Source: Limnohabitans sp. Rim8 (GTDB lineage Bacteria; Pseudomonadota; Gammaproteobacteria; Burkholderiales; Burkholderiaceae_C). Taken from it: DNA of 63,562 nt. The notes under the pieces were generated by a model, which worked only from the letters and a program-made list of their open reading frames with translations, ran no database searches and was not told the origin of the DNA. The stretch spans positions 1-63,562 of the forward strand of contig NZ_CAMDLM010000024.1 in assembly GCF_945901735.1 (NCBI RefSeq), read 5' to 3'. Of the stretch, positions 15,988-24,009 are shown piece by piece. How positions within the stretch are numbered: the stretch's first letter is position 1; each line of letters begins with the position of its first letter. The translations under genes were made by a program, and so were the position numbers.

Positions 15988-17871
15988 TCAATGCTTCATT
16001 TTCCAGCTCAGGCCCAGCGTGGTGGTGCGCGGCAGCTGGTTGTAGCCATAAGCGCTTTGGTAGCGGCTGTCGGTGGCGTTTTCCACGCGGCCATACAGCG
16101 TCCAGTCGCGGCTCAGACTGTAGCGGGCGGTCAGGTCCAGCAAGGTGTTGCTGGGCAAGCCAGGCTTGCCTTCCATGTCAGGGCGTGCGCTGGTGTAACG
16201 CACACTGCCGCCCAAAGACAACAAGCCCAGCGATTGAGAGACCGACAGCGAAGCCAGTGTTTTGGCCCGGCGCACCAATTGCTGACCTGTGGCCTCGTTC
16301 ACCGGGTCTTGCAACGACAAGCTGGCGCGCAAATCGGTCATGTGAAAACGACCGTTGTAGCTGGTTTCAAGACCCCTGTTTTTGACGCGACTGACGTTGT
16401 TGAACTGAAAACTGCCCATGTCATACAGGAGCAGGTCTTTGGTGAGCGTAGAGAACCAGGTCGAGCGCAAGCGGTGTGGCCCTTGCGCCCACTGCACGCC
16501 CAACTCTTGCGTGTTGGCGGTTTCGGGGCGCAGGTTCGGGTTGCCGCTGTAGGGGTCGAACAAATAACCCAGCGGGGGCATGTTGAAGGCTGTGGCGTGG
16601 CTGGCAATCAGCTTCCATTGTGGGTTGAGGTTGTAGCCATAGCCCAGGTACACCGAGTCCTTGGCCGACAGACCTTCAACATCGTCGTGCCGCAAATTGA
16701 ACTGCAGGTTGTGCGATTGAAGCTTGTAAAGCACCCCGCCATACAGCGCATGGGCTTTGCGCTCACGCGACAGGCCAGACACACCATCGGTGGCCATGTC
16801 GATGCCTTGGGTCTGGTGATCCAGTCCAGCTGACAAGACCATGGTGGGCAGGTCCCACTGGTGCGTCCACGACACCATGCGTGTGCGGGTGACGGCCTGG
16901 GTGGTGAAGGAGTAGCCACCTAAGGTGTCCGTGTCGTTGCGCTCCTTGGCGTCTGTGACATTCAAGCGGCTGGACCACAGTGGCTCCAGGCGACCTGCCC
17001 AGTACAGCGTGTGGCTGTCGAGTTGGGTGCGCCCTTGGTGCACGTCGGTCGGCTCGGAAAAACTGCCCGGCACGTCGTAGTCAAAGCGGCCCTTGAAGTG
17101 AGTCGAGCGCAGGCCCAACTTGTGCTCGGGACTGAGTTTGTAGGACAGGTTCAGCGCATGGTTGTCATTGCGGTAACCGTCCCCATCGGGGTTGGCATTG
17201 AGTGTTTGTGACAGATTGGCCGCGTTGATGCCGTCGGTGCTAAAGCGCCCGACAGACACCGCATAAGCCAATGGACCGGCCGCGCCGTGCGTGCCAGCAT
17301 GCCAGCGCTGGGTGCCCTGCGAGCCGCGCTCGGCGCTGGCGTAAACCGTGGGCTGCCCTTGGCCTTGCCGCGTGAACACCTGAATCACCCCACCGACCGC
17401 GCCGCTGCCATAGATGGCCGAGACGTTGCCGCGCACGATTTCAATCCGGTCCACTTGGTCGAGCATGATGTGCTCCAGGCTCACGGCACCCGTGGTGTCT
17501 TGCTTGGTGACGGGCACACCGTCGACCAGCACCAGCACCTGCAAGGATGCCGCGCCGCGCAGAAATGCCGTGGCCTGCCCGCCCCTGCCCCCTGCTTGGG
17601 TGAACTGAAAACCCGCCTCACGAGACAACAAGGTGGGCAAGTCCATCACCTGCGACTGCTCAATGGCGTCGCGCCCAAGCACCGTGGTGTGGGGCAGCAC
17701 GTCGGTCAGGATTTGCTCGGTGCGGCTGGCGGTGACCACGATTTCAGTCCCCGCGGTTTGTGCCAGGGCAGCGCCGCTTGCCATAAACAACAGGGACAGC
17801 GCAGGCACGGAAAGTACAGGGGCGCAAAGTGACGGCGCAAAACGGCGCACACGAAGGGAACAGTTTTTCAT
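15988..17871 (-). CDS. btuB: TonB-dependent vitamin B12 outer-membrane receptor
   Basis: A TonB-dependent receptor of 627 residues when started at the ATG at 17871 (MKNCSLRVRRF), which gives a proper signal peptide ending GAALAQ. A start six codons earlier is possible. The TonB box region is TEIVVTASRTEQ. The plug domain has VLVLVDGVPVTKQDTTGAVS and IEIVRGNVSAIYGSGAVGGVI. The barrel ends LGLSWKMKH with a late TonB-receptor motif, RYSLSRDWTLYGRVENATD. The size fits BtuB. It is the first gene after the cobalamin riboswitch, which supports B12 as the substrate. Confidence 0.93.
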   Translation of the reverse strand: MKNCSLRVRRFAPSLCAPVLSVPALSLLFMASGAALAQTAGTEIVVTASRTEQILTDVLPHTTVLGRDAIEQSQVMDLPTLLSREAGFQFTQAGGRGGQATAFLRGAASLQVLVLVDGVPVTKQDTTGAVSLEHIMLDQVDRIEIVRGNVSAIYGSGAVGGVIQVFTRQGQGQPTVYASAERGSQGTQRWHAGTHGAAGPLAYAVSVGRFSTDGINAANLSQTLNANPDGDGYRNDNHALNLSYKLSPEHKLGLRSTHFKGRFDYDVPGSFSEPTDVHQGRTQLDSHTLYWAGRLEPLWSSRLNVTDAKERNDTDTLGGYSFTTQAVTRTRMVSWTHQWDLPTMVLSAGLDHQTQGIDMATDGVSGLSRERKAHALYGGVLYKLQSHNLQFNLRHDDVEGLSAKDSVYLGYGYNLNPQWKLIASHATAFNMPPLGYLFDPYSGNPNLRPETANTQELGVQWAQGPHRLRSTWFSTLTKDLLLYDMGSFQFNNVSRVKNRGLETSYNGRFHMTDLRASLSLQDPVNEATGQQLVRRAKTLASLSVSQSLGLLSLGGSVRYTSARPDMEGKPGLPSNTLLDLTARYSLSRDWTLYGRVENATDSRYQSAYGYNQLPRTTTLGLSWKMKH

Positions 17872-17947
17872 AAGAAACCAACAAGTCAAACGCCCTCACC
17901 GCCTTCCCCGACAGTGCATGGGCTTCACAACCGGTCTTGCGACAGGT

Positions 17948-18160
17948 CACCTTGTTGGCCGGTATCCGGGCTGACAGAGCGACCTTCATCACCTTCCCAG
18001 CCGCCTGTTTCAGGGCGGCCAGTGGTTTCAGATGAAAGCTGGTTTTTGGCGTGAGCAAAAAACCGTCTGCTTACCGTTGCGGGGGCAGCGCAGGTTAGGT
18101 GGGCCGTGATGGCTTGTCCCTCCTGCTTCCCGTTGAACTGCGCGCCGTGAACCGGCATCG
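17948..18160 (-). promoter_or_regulatory. Cobalamin (AdoCbl) riboswitch
   Basis: Read on the minus strand upstream of btuB, the region shows the hallmarks of the cobalamin riboswitch in order. CGGTTCACGG is near 18155-18146. The near-invariant B12 box core GCTGCCCCCGCAACGGTAAG lies about 60-80 bases further on. CCACTGG and GGGAAGG of the P5/P6 region follow, then AGCCCGGATACCGGCC at about 17972-17957. It lies roughly 75 bases ahead of the btuB start and should repress the whole five-gene uptake operon when B12 is plentiful. Confidence 0.96.
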
Positions 18161-18270
18161 CGAGCACCAACAACTTTCATTCTAGGCTCAAAACTGCCGT
18201 CAAAGCTACAAAATCATTGGGCCCGGTGCTGCACGGCCTACAATAGAGGCCTCCATTTTTCTTGTTTGCC

Positions 18271-18510
18271 ATGGCCTATTCCGACACCATCGATCAAATT
18301 GCCGAGCGTGTGGATCACTTGCTGCTGCGCCACGAAGAGCTGCAACGCACCAACGCTTTGCTGACCCAGCAAGTGCAGGCGCTGAGCTTGGAGCGCGACC
18401 AACTCAAGTCGCGCCTGGCCGCCGCCAGAGCCCGTGTGGATGCCCTCATTGAACGGCTGCCCACTTCGGCCTCCACCGCTGCCCCCGCATCGCCTGAGGC
18501 CTCCACATGA
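18271..18510 (+). CDS. ZapB-like coiled-coil protein (TIGR02449/DUF904 type)
   Basis: A 79-residue protein, nearly all predicted coiled coil: DTIDQIAERVDHLLLRHEEL then RTNALLTQQVQALSLERDQL, ending in an Ala/Ser/Pro tail. The ATG at 18271 is preferred to a TTG nine bases upstream. It sits directly before zapA with a four-base ATGA overlap, the usual place for this small protein in betaproteobacteria. By analogy with ZapB it may help cross-link the Z-ring through ZapA; that role is inference. Confidence 0.85.
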   Translation: MAYSDTIDQIAERVDHLLLRHEELQRTNALLTQQVQALSLERDQLKSRLAAARARVDALIERLPTSASTAAPASPEAST

Positions 18511-18839
18511 GCAACAAACAAATCGATGTCCAGATCATGGGCCAAAGCTACATTTTGGGTTGCCCAGAAGGCGGCGAAGAGCGCTTGCTGAGCGCGGTGC
18601 GCAAGGTGGACGAAGCCATGTGCAAGATCCGCGATGCAGGCAAGATCAAGGCGCGAGACCGCATTGCCGTGCTGGCCGCGCTGAACCTGGCTTTTGAACA
18701 AACCGAGGCGCCCCCAGCTACCGAGCAAGGCAGCAATGCCCCTCCTGCTGCCGACGTGCCGCCCGACGCGCAAGCGCGGCTGGCGCAATTGCTGCAGCGC
18801 CTGGACCGGGTCATTGAGCAAGACGGCCAGCTGCTGTAA
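18507..18839 (+). CDS. zapA: Cell division protein ZapA
   Basis: A 110-residue ZapA. The N-terminal fold is MSNKQIDVQIMGQSYILGCP followed by LLSAVRKVDEAMCKIRDAGK and DRIAVLAALNLAFE, the conserved ZapA head. A proline/alanine linker and a C-terminal helix ARLAQLLQRLDRVIEQDG follow. ZapA tetramers bundle FtsZ filaments at mid-cell. It is translationally coupled to the ZapB-like gene and is followed by the 6S RNA gene, a conserved order. Confidence 0.95.
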   Translation: MSNKQIDVQIMGQSYILGCPEGGEERLLSAVRKVDEAMCKIRDAGKIKARDRIAVLAALNLAFEQTEAPPATEQGSNAPPAADVPPDAQARLAQLLQRLDRVIEQDGQLL

Positions 18840-18902
18840 AACACCGGACAGCTGGGTTGAGGCTTGTTCATCAGGTGACAGCACGCGCTGCGGTTTAGCC
18901 CC

Positions 18903-18908
18903 TACAAT
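18903..18908 (+). promoter_or_regulatory. Predicted -10 element of the 6S RNA promoter
   Basis: TACAAT at 18903-18908 is a near-consensus sigma-70 -10 hexamer placed seven bases before the expected 5' end of 6S RNA. A clear -35 at 17 bases is not visible; the closest, GTGACA at 18875-18880, is spaced 22 bases, so the -35 is left unassigned. Confidence 0.6.
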
Positions 18909-18914
18909 GGTTTC

Positions 18915-19088
18915 GTCTGCAGTGCATGCCGGGCTTTATATTTCCTTGAACCAATGCTCTTAGAGCCCGGGCTTGGAACATCGGCTGGTGAGCGTGATCA
19001 TCTCGCGTCAGATGAACCCAACGCCAGTCTGCCCTCGCCCACCTGAACCCCGGTTCAGGATGCCGGTCCGGTGGCACTTGCAGACACC
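18915..19088 (+). ncRNA. ssrS: 6S RNA
   Basis: A regulatory RNA of about 174 nt that binds sigma-70 RNA polymerase. The ends pair: GTCTGCAGTGC at about 18916 with GCACTTGCAGAC ending at 19085. The central part contains GCTTGGAACATCGGCTGGTG followed by AGCGTGATC, matching the conserved CGGTTGGTGAGCATG-type bubble of proteobacterial 6S RNA. It lies just after zapA, its usual neighbour. The ends are set by the terminal stem and are good to a few bases. Confidence 0.9.
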
Positions 19089-19121
19089 CTTAACGCCATT
19101 TGAATTCATCTAGGAAACAGC

Positions 19122-19895
19122 ATGAGGTGGCTGCGCTTTTCACACCAAGGCCAGGTTGGCATGGGTCAATTGGTGGGTGAAACCATTCATGTTCATCGAG
19201 GTTCTCTTTTTGACCATCCGCAACCCACGGGCGAGACCTTGCGTGTGTCGGACGTTGAGATATTGGCGCCCTGCCAACCCACCAAAATTTTGGCGCTTTG
19301 GAACAATTTCAAAACGGCTGCAGAAAAAAATGGCTGGAGTGCCCCTTCAGAGCCGCTCTACTTTCTCAAATCGCCCAACTCCTATTCCCACCACCTGCAA
19401 TCTGTGGTTCGGCCCCATCAGGATGTAGGACGGGTGGTTTACGAAGCCGAGATGGGCATCGTCATAGGTCGACGTGGACGCGACATCCCACTCGCGGAAG
19501 CTGCACACTATATTTTTGGCTACACCTGTGTGAACGACGTCACAGCCGTTGAGTTACTGCGCTCAGACACCAGTTTTGAGCAATGGACACGTGCCAAAAA
19601 TTTCGATGGCTTTACCCCTTTCGGACCTTGGATAGAAACCGATTTGGATTGCACCCAAGCGATCGTGACCGCCAAAGTCAACGGACGAGAGCGCCAAAAT
19701 TACCCTGTGAGCGACATGTTTTTCTCACCCCAAGAATTGGTCGCCAAACTCTCCAGAGGCATGACTTTGGAGCCTGGCGACATCATTTCTTGTGGCACAT
19801 CCATCGGGGCCATGCCTTGGCAAAATGATGCCGTTGTCGAAGTGAGCATTGAAGGCATTGGCACCCTCTCCAACACCATGAAAGCGTCAGCATGA
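19122..19895 (+). CDS. Fumarylacetoacetate hydrolase family protein
   Basis: A 257-residue FAH-fold protein. The core has VVYEAEMGIVIGRRGRDIP (Glu-x-Glu metal ligands), YIFGYTCVNDVTAVELLRSD (downstream Asp ligand), RAKNFDGFTPFGPWIET and GDIISCGTSIG. Relatives include 2-hydroxyhepta-2,4-diene-1,7-dioate isomerases, acylpyruvases and oxaloacetate decarboxylases. The substrate cannot be fixed from sequence. It overlaps the PanE-like gene by four bases and begins a block of lower GC than the flanking DNA, next to a TctABC transporter. The block probably degrades an imported carboxylic acid. Confidence 0.9.
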   Translation: MRWLRFSHQGQVGMGQLVGETIHVHRGSLFDHPQPTGETLRVSDVEILAPCQPTKILALWNNFKTAAEKNGWSAPSEPLYFLKSPNSYSHHLQSVVRPHQDVGRVVYEAEMGIVIGRRGRDIPLAEAAHYIFGYTCVNDVTAVELLRSDTSFEQWTRAKNFDGFTPFGPWIETDLDCTQAIVTAKVNGRERQNYPVSDMFFSPQELVAKLSRGMTLEPGDIISCGTSIGAMPWQNDAVVEVSIEGIGTLSNTMKASA

Positions 19896-20896
19896 GTTTG
19901 AACATTGCCATTGTGGGCGCAGGCGCCATTGGGGGTTACCTCGGGGTGAAGTTGGCCTTGTCGGGTTGCAACGTCACCTTCATTGCGCGCGGAGAAAACC
20001 TCAAAGCCATTCAAGCCAATGGCATGACGCTCACGCTAGAAGACGGCACCTCTTTGCACGCCCCCCATGTCAAGGCCTGCACCATCGATGAAGCGACGCC
20101 TCACGACTATGTTTTCTTGACCATGAAGTCGCACCAGGTCAGCCCCGTGGCCGAGCAAATTGGGCGACTGTGCCATGACCATACGGCGGTTGTGACCCTG
20201 CAAAACGGCGTGCCTTGGTGGTACTTTTACAACTTGGCGGGCGAGTACCAAAACCGCCAATTGACTTCCATTGACCCCGGAGGCGCTCAATGGCAGCACA
20301 TCGGCCCAGAGCGGGTGATTGGCGCGGTGGTGTACCCCGCCGCTGAATTGGTCGCGCCTGGTGTGGTCAAACTCATTGAAGGCAATCGCTTTACTTTGGG
20401 CGAGCCCAGTGGCGAAAAATCTGAACGCGTGACCGCATTGGCGCAGGCCATGATTGCCGCAGGTTTCAAGACGCCTGTGTCGACGGATATTCGCAGTGAG
20501 TTGTGGGTGAAACTTTGGGGCAACCTCACTTTCAACCCGGTGTCTGCCTTGACGCACGCCACGCTCGAAGACATTTGCAATTTTGACCTCACCCGCAATT
20601 TGGCAGCCCGCATGATGGCAGAAGCCCAAACTGTGGGTGAAAAACTGGGCGTTCAATTCAAGATCAGCATCGACAAACGGATTGCGGGCGCCCAAGCTGT
20701 TGGTGCTCACAAAACTTCCATGCTGCAAGACATTGAGCATGGCAAAGCATTGGAATTAGAGGCGCTTTTAGGCAGCGTGATTGAGCTGGGCAAAATTTGC
20801 AATATGCCCACCCCCACACTCGACTCGGTTTACGCCTTGACGCGCTTGCTCGAGCAAAGTGTTTTAAGCAAAGGCAAGGGCCTTAGCCTCGACTGA
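19892..20896 (+). CDS. 2-dehydropantoate 2-reductase family (PanE/ApbA) protein
   Basis: A 334-residue ketopantoate-reductase family enzyme. It starts MSLNIAIVGAGAIGGYLGVK, the NADP-binding loop, followed by FLTMKSHQV and VVTLQNGVPWW. The C-terminal helical domain has ELWVKLWGNLTFNPVSALT, with the family's catalytic Lys and substrate-binding Asn. Catabolic clusters often carry PanE paralogues that reduce other 2-keto acids. This context, with an FAH-fold protein and TTT transporter, suggests such a role rather than pantothenate synthesis. Its 3' end overlaps the convergent tctA end by 14 bases. Confidence 0.88.
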   Translation: MSLNIAIVGAGAIGGYLGVKLALSGCNVTFIARGENLKAIQANGMTLTLEDGTSLHAPHVKACTIDEATPHDYVFLTMKSHQVSPVAEQIGRLCHDHTAVVTLQNGVPWWYFYNLAGEYQNRQLTSIDPGGAQWQHIGPERVIGAVVYPAAELVAPGVVKLIEGNRFTLGEPSGEKSERVTALAQAMIAAGFKTPVSTDIRSELWVKLWGNLTFNPVSALTHATLEDICNFDLTRNLAARMMAEAQTVGEKLGVQFKISIDKRIAGAQAVGAHKTSMLQDIEHGKALELEALLGSVIELGKICNMPTPTLDSVYALTRLLEQSVLSKGKGLSLD

Positions 20897-22373
20897 GTTT
20901 TTTGAACCACCCCAGCAGGGGCCAAGCCAACATGATGAGTGCCAGGACAGTGATCGAGCCGGCCAAAGGCGTGCTGACAAATATGTCCAAACTGCCTTTG
21001 GAAATCAGCATGGACTGTCTAAAGCTGGTTTCAGCCATGTCTCCGAGCACCAAAGCCAAGACCAAGGGCGCCAGAGGGTACTTGAGCTTTTTGAAGGCGT
21101 AGCCCATCAAGCCAAAGACCAACATCAAGACGACATCGAGCATGCTGTTGTGAACCGTGTAGGCCCCCACGGCACAGATCACCACAATGACTGGCGCAAT
21201 GATCGAAAAAGGAATTCTTAAGATCGCCGCCCACCAAGGTACGGTGGTCAACACCACAATCAAGCCCACAATGTTGCCCAAATACATGGAGGCAATCAGA
21301 CCCCAAACAAAATCTTTTTGCTCGGTGAACAACAAGGGGCCGGGTTGCAGTCCCCAGATCAAGAGTCCGCCCAACAAAACGGCCGCCGTGGGTGAGCCAG
21401 GAATTCCCAGTGTGAGCATGGGCAACAAAGCACTAGTGCCTGCGGCATGGGCGGCAGTTTCGGGTGCAATCACACCCTCAATGGCGCCCTTGCCAAAGTT
21501 TTCAGGATGCTTCGACATCCGTTTGGCTGTACCGTAACTCATGAACGAAGCAGGTGTTGCGCCCCCTGGGGTCACGCCCATCCAGCAGCCGATCAAACAA
21601 GCGCGCAAGGAAGTCGCCCAGTACTTGGGCAGTTCCTTCCAAGTGTCAAGGACATCTCTGAGGGTGATGCGACCCTTCTGTCCTTTGAACGCAAGGCCTT
21701 CCTCCATGGTGAGCAAAATTTCACCAATACCAAAAAGGCCAATGACCGCGATCAAAAAGTCAAAGCCTTTGAGCAAACTTTCTTGGCCATAGGTCATGCG
21801 CAAGGTGCCGGTCACGCTGTCCAAGCCCACGGCAGCCAAAGCAAAACCCAACATCATGGCCAACATGGTTTTGACAGGGGGTTCTTTGCTCATGCCAATG
21901 AAGCTTGCAAAAGTCAACAACTGAACGGCAAAGAATTCAGGCGGTCCAAAGTTAAGCGCAAACTTAGCGACCACGGGCGCCAAAAATGTCACCATGAGAA
22001 CAGCCACCAAGGCCCCCACAAATGACGACGTGAAAGCCGCGGTTAAAGCCTGAGCGGCCTTGCCCTTTTGGGCCATGGGATAGCCATCAAAGGTGGTGGC
22101 CACAGACCATGGCTCTCCCGGAATGTTGAACAGGATGGAAGTAATGGCCCCGCCAAACAATGCCCCCCAATAAATGCAAGACAGCATGATGATGGCGGAC
22201 GTGGGTGACATTCCAAATGTCAGAGGCAGCAAAATAGCCACGCCATTGGCGCCACCTAAACCTGGCAAAACACCAATTAACACGCCCAACAAAATACCAA
22301 TCAGCATGAAGCCAATGTTCGGCAGTGTCAGCGCAACGGCAAAGCCATGAAACAGATTGTTAAGTTCATCCAT
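20883..22373 (-). CDS. tctA: Tripartite tricarboxylate transporter large permease TctA
   Basis: A 496-residue TctA permease with about 12 membrane helices. The start MDELNNLFHGFAVAL at 22373 is preferred over one six codons upstream because it lies two bases after the tctB stop. The family motif IGVLPGLGGANGVAILLPLT is near residues 35-55 and CWMGVTPGGATPASFMSYG near residue 270. It forms the channel of a TTT system with TctB and the periplasmic TctC. These systems import citrate, tartrate, terephthalate and similar carboxylates; the ligand here is unknown. Confidence 0.93.
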   Translation of the reverse strand: MDELNNLFHGFAVALTLPNIGFMLIGILLGVLIGVLPGLGGANGVAILLPLTFGMSPTSAIIMLSCIYWGALFGGAITSILFNIPGEPWSVATTFDGYPMAQKGKAAQALTAAFTSSFVGALVAVLMVTFLAPVVAKFALNFGPPEFFAVQLLTFASFIGMSKEPPVKTMLAMMLGFALAAVGLDSVTGTLRMTYGQESLLKGFDFLIAVIGLFGIGEILLTMEEGLAFKGQKGRITLRDVLDTWKELPKYWATSLRACLIGCWMGVTPGGATPASFMSYGTAKRMSKHPENFGKGAIEGVIAPETAAHAAGTSALLPMLTLGIPGSPTAAVLLGGLLIWGLQPGPLLFTEQKDFVWGLIASMYLGNIVGLIVVLTTVPWWAAILRIPFSIIAPVIVVICAVGAYTVHNSMLDVVLMLVFGLMGYAFKKLKYPLAPLVLALVLGDMAETSFRQSMLISKGSLDIFVSTPLAGSITVLALIMLAWPLLGWFKKLSRG

Positions 22374-22375
22374 GA

Positions 22376-22873
22376 TCAATAGCCCAACCAAGTTTCAATA
22401 AAGCCTTTGGGCAAAGGCAAATTGAACCAAACTTCAAACAAGGCAAACAATGCCGCGCTGATACCGAAGCCGACGGCTATGGATTTGACGACACTGTATT
22501 TGCCCTGCCAGACCATAAAGGCTGCTACGAAAGTCAGTGAGGCCAAATAAATTCCCAACACAAAGATGGCGGCTGTGAAAACCGCAGACGGGATGAGCAT
22601 CAGCAACATCAAATTGAATTCATGCTTTTCAGCAAATACTTCTTGGCCATCGTCCTGCTTCCAAGTCAGCAGGGTTTGCAAAATAACCCAAGCCGCGCCG
22701 CCCAACAAAAGGCAACCAATGTAAAAAGGAAAGTACCCAGGCTCTGGGCCATCATTGCCCCATGCATTCCCTACGCGAATACTGTCTGTGATGACCAACA
22801 AGCTCACACCCATAAAGCATGCCGCCACCAACAACTCCATCCACCGCATTTGCAGGTGTGAACCGGATTTCAT
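22376..22873 (-). CDS. tctB: Tripartite tricarboxylate transporter small subunit TctB
   Basis: A 165-residue TctB with four hydrophobic segments near residues 10-28, 47-65, 90-125 and 130-155. It contains EPGYFPFYIGCLLLGGAAW, the typical TctB region after the first helix. It lies between tctC (20 bases upstream) and tctA (two bases downstream) in the normal CBA order. Its function is as the accessory membrane subunit of the transporter. Confidence 0.9.
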   Translation of the reverse strand: MKSGSHLQMRWMELLVAACFMGVSLLVITDSIRVGNAWGNDGPEPGYFPFYIGCLLLGGAAWVILQTLLTWKQDDGQEVFAEKHEFNLMLLMLIPSAVFTAAIFVLGIYLASLTFVAAFMVWQGKYSVVKSIAVGFGISAALFALFEVWFNLPLPKGFIETWLGY

Positions 22874-22893
22874 GATGAGGTCCTTGAGGGTTT

Positions 22894-23904
22894 TTATTTG
22901 GCCAGGAAGCCAGCTTCACGCATGAGACGGAAATGCTCCACCTCTGCTTTCAGCAACCAATCTTGAAACTGCTGTCCCATCATGAAGGTTTCTTTGAAAG
23001 CGCCGGTCTCCATGAATTCTTTCCACTCAGGCAGTTGGCGTACTTTTTGGAACACATCGGTGAAATAAGTCACTTGTGCTGGCGTGGCCTTGGGCGGCAT
23101 GAAAATGCCGCGCAACATCAAATACTCCACATCGAGGCCTTGTGATTTGCAGGTGGGAATGTCTTTCCACGACTGTGTGGGGGTGATTTTTTTGGGATAT
23201 GGCATGACCTGAGAATCAAACACACACAGTGCTCTCAAAGTGCCGCCCTTCCAATGGGCCACCGCTTCAATGGGGTTGTTCACCGTGGTGTCCACGTGCT
23301 TTCCCACCAATTGAACCGCCACATCACCACCGCCTTTGAAAGGGATGTAGATCATTTTTTTGTCGGTGGCTTTTTCAATGGCCACAGTGATGATCTGATC
23401 CTCTTGCTTCGAGCCGGTTCCACCCATTTTGAATTTGCCAGTTTCAGCTTGTTTAATGGCCTTGGTGAGGTCGCCCACCGATTTATAAGGTGACTCGGCA
23501 TTGACCCAAAGCACGAACTCGTCCAAAGCCAACATGGCCACAGGTGTCAGGTCCTTCCAATTGAAGGGCACGCCCGTTGCCAACGGTGTGGTGAATAAAT
23601 TGGACAGCGTGATGATGATTTTGTGGCCATCCGGACGAGCGCCTTTGGCATCCAAAAATCCTTCTGCACCGGCCCCCCCCGACTTGTTGACCACCACCAA
23701 AGGTTGGGCCATCAGTTTGTGCTTGCTGATGACACCTTGAAGAAACCGTGCCATTTGATCAGCACCACCGCCTGTGCCAGCGGGCACGATGAATTCAACA
23801 CTTTTGGTGGGCTCCCATTTGGCCTGTGCAAAGGTGTTCGAGCACAAGAGGCCGCCAGCAACCAAGGCGGCAGTTTTAAGGAAGATCGACAGGTGGGTTT
23901 TCAA
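22894..23904 (-). CDS. tctC: Periplasmic TTT solute-binding protein (Bug/TctC family)
   Basis: A 336-residue Bug-family binding protein. I place the start at a TTG at 23904. It follows AAGGAG by six bases and yields a normal signal peptide, (M)KTHLSIFLKTAALVAGG, cut at FAQA. Upstream in-frame starts give an unnatural N-terminus. The mature part has SVEFIVPAGTGGGADQMARF, VVNKSGGAGAEGFLDAKGA and MLALDEFVLWVNAESP, all characteristic of the family. It should deliver a carboxylate to TctAB. The ligand is not predictable, but the divergent CoA ligase suggests that the acid is activated after uptake. Confidence 0.92.
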   Translation of the reverse strand: MKTHLSIFLKTAALVAGGLLCSNTFAQAKWEPTKSVEFIVPAGTGGGADQMARFLQGVISKHKLMAQPLVVVNKSGGAGAEGFLDAKGARPDGHKIIITLSNLFTTPLATGVPFNWKDLTPVAMLALDEFVLWVNAESPYKSVGDLTKAIKQAETGKFKMGGTGSKQEDQIITVAIEKATDKKMIYIPFKGGGDVAVQLVGKHVDTTVNNPIEAVAHWKGGTLRALCVFDSQVMPYPKKITPTQSWKDIPTCKSQGLDVEYLMLRGIFMPPKATPAQVTYFTDVFQKVRQLPEWKEFMETGAFKETFMMGQQFQDWLLKAEVEHFRLMREAGFLAK

Positions 23905-24009
23905 AATATACTCCTTGGTAAGTAATTTAACTCTGAAGTATCCTAATAGAATGCTTGGCAACTTGTCGAGTAGAAATTACCCTTAATCAAAATTTTTCAT
24001 CCTGCACCC

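Noticed and set aside
18875..18880. GTGACA as the -35 box of the 6S RNA promoter
   Set aside because: Spacing of 22 bases to the -10 is too long for a normal sigma-70 promoter.
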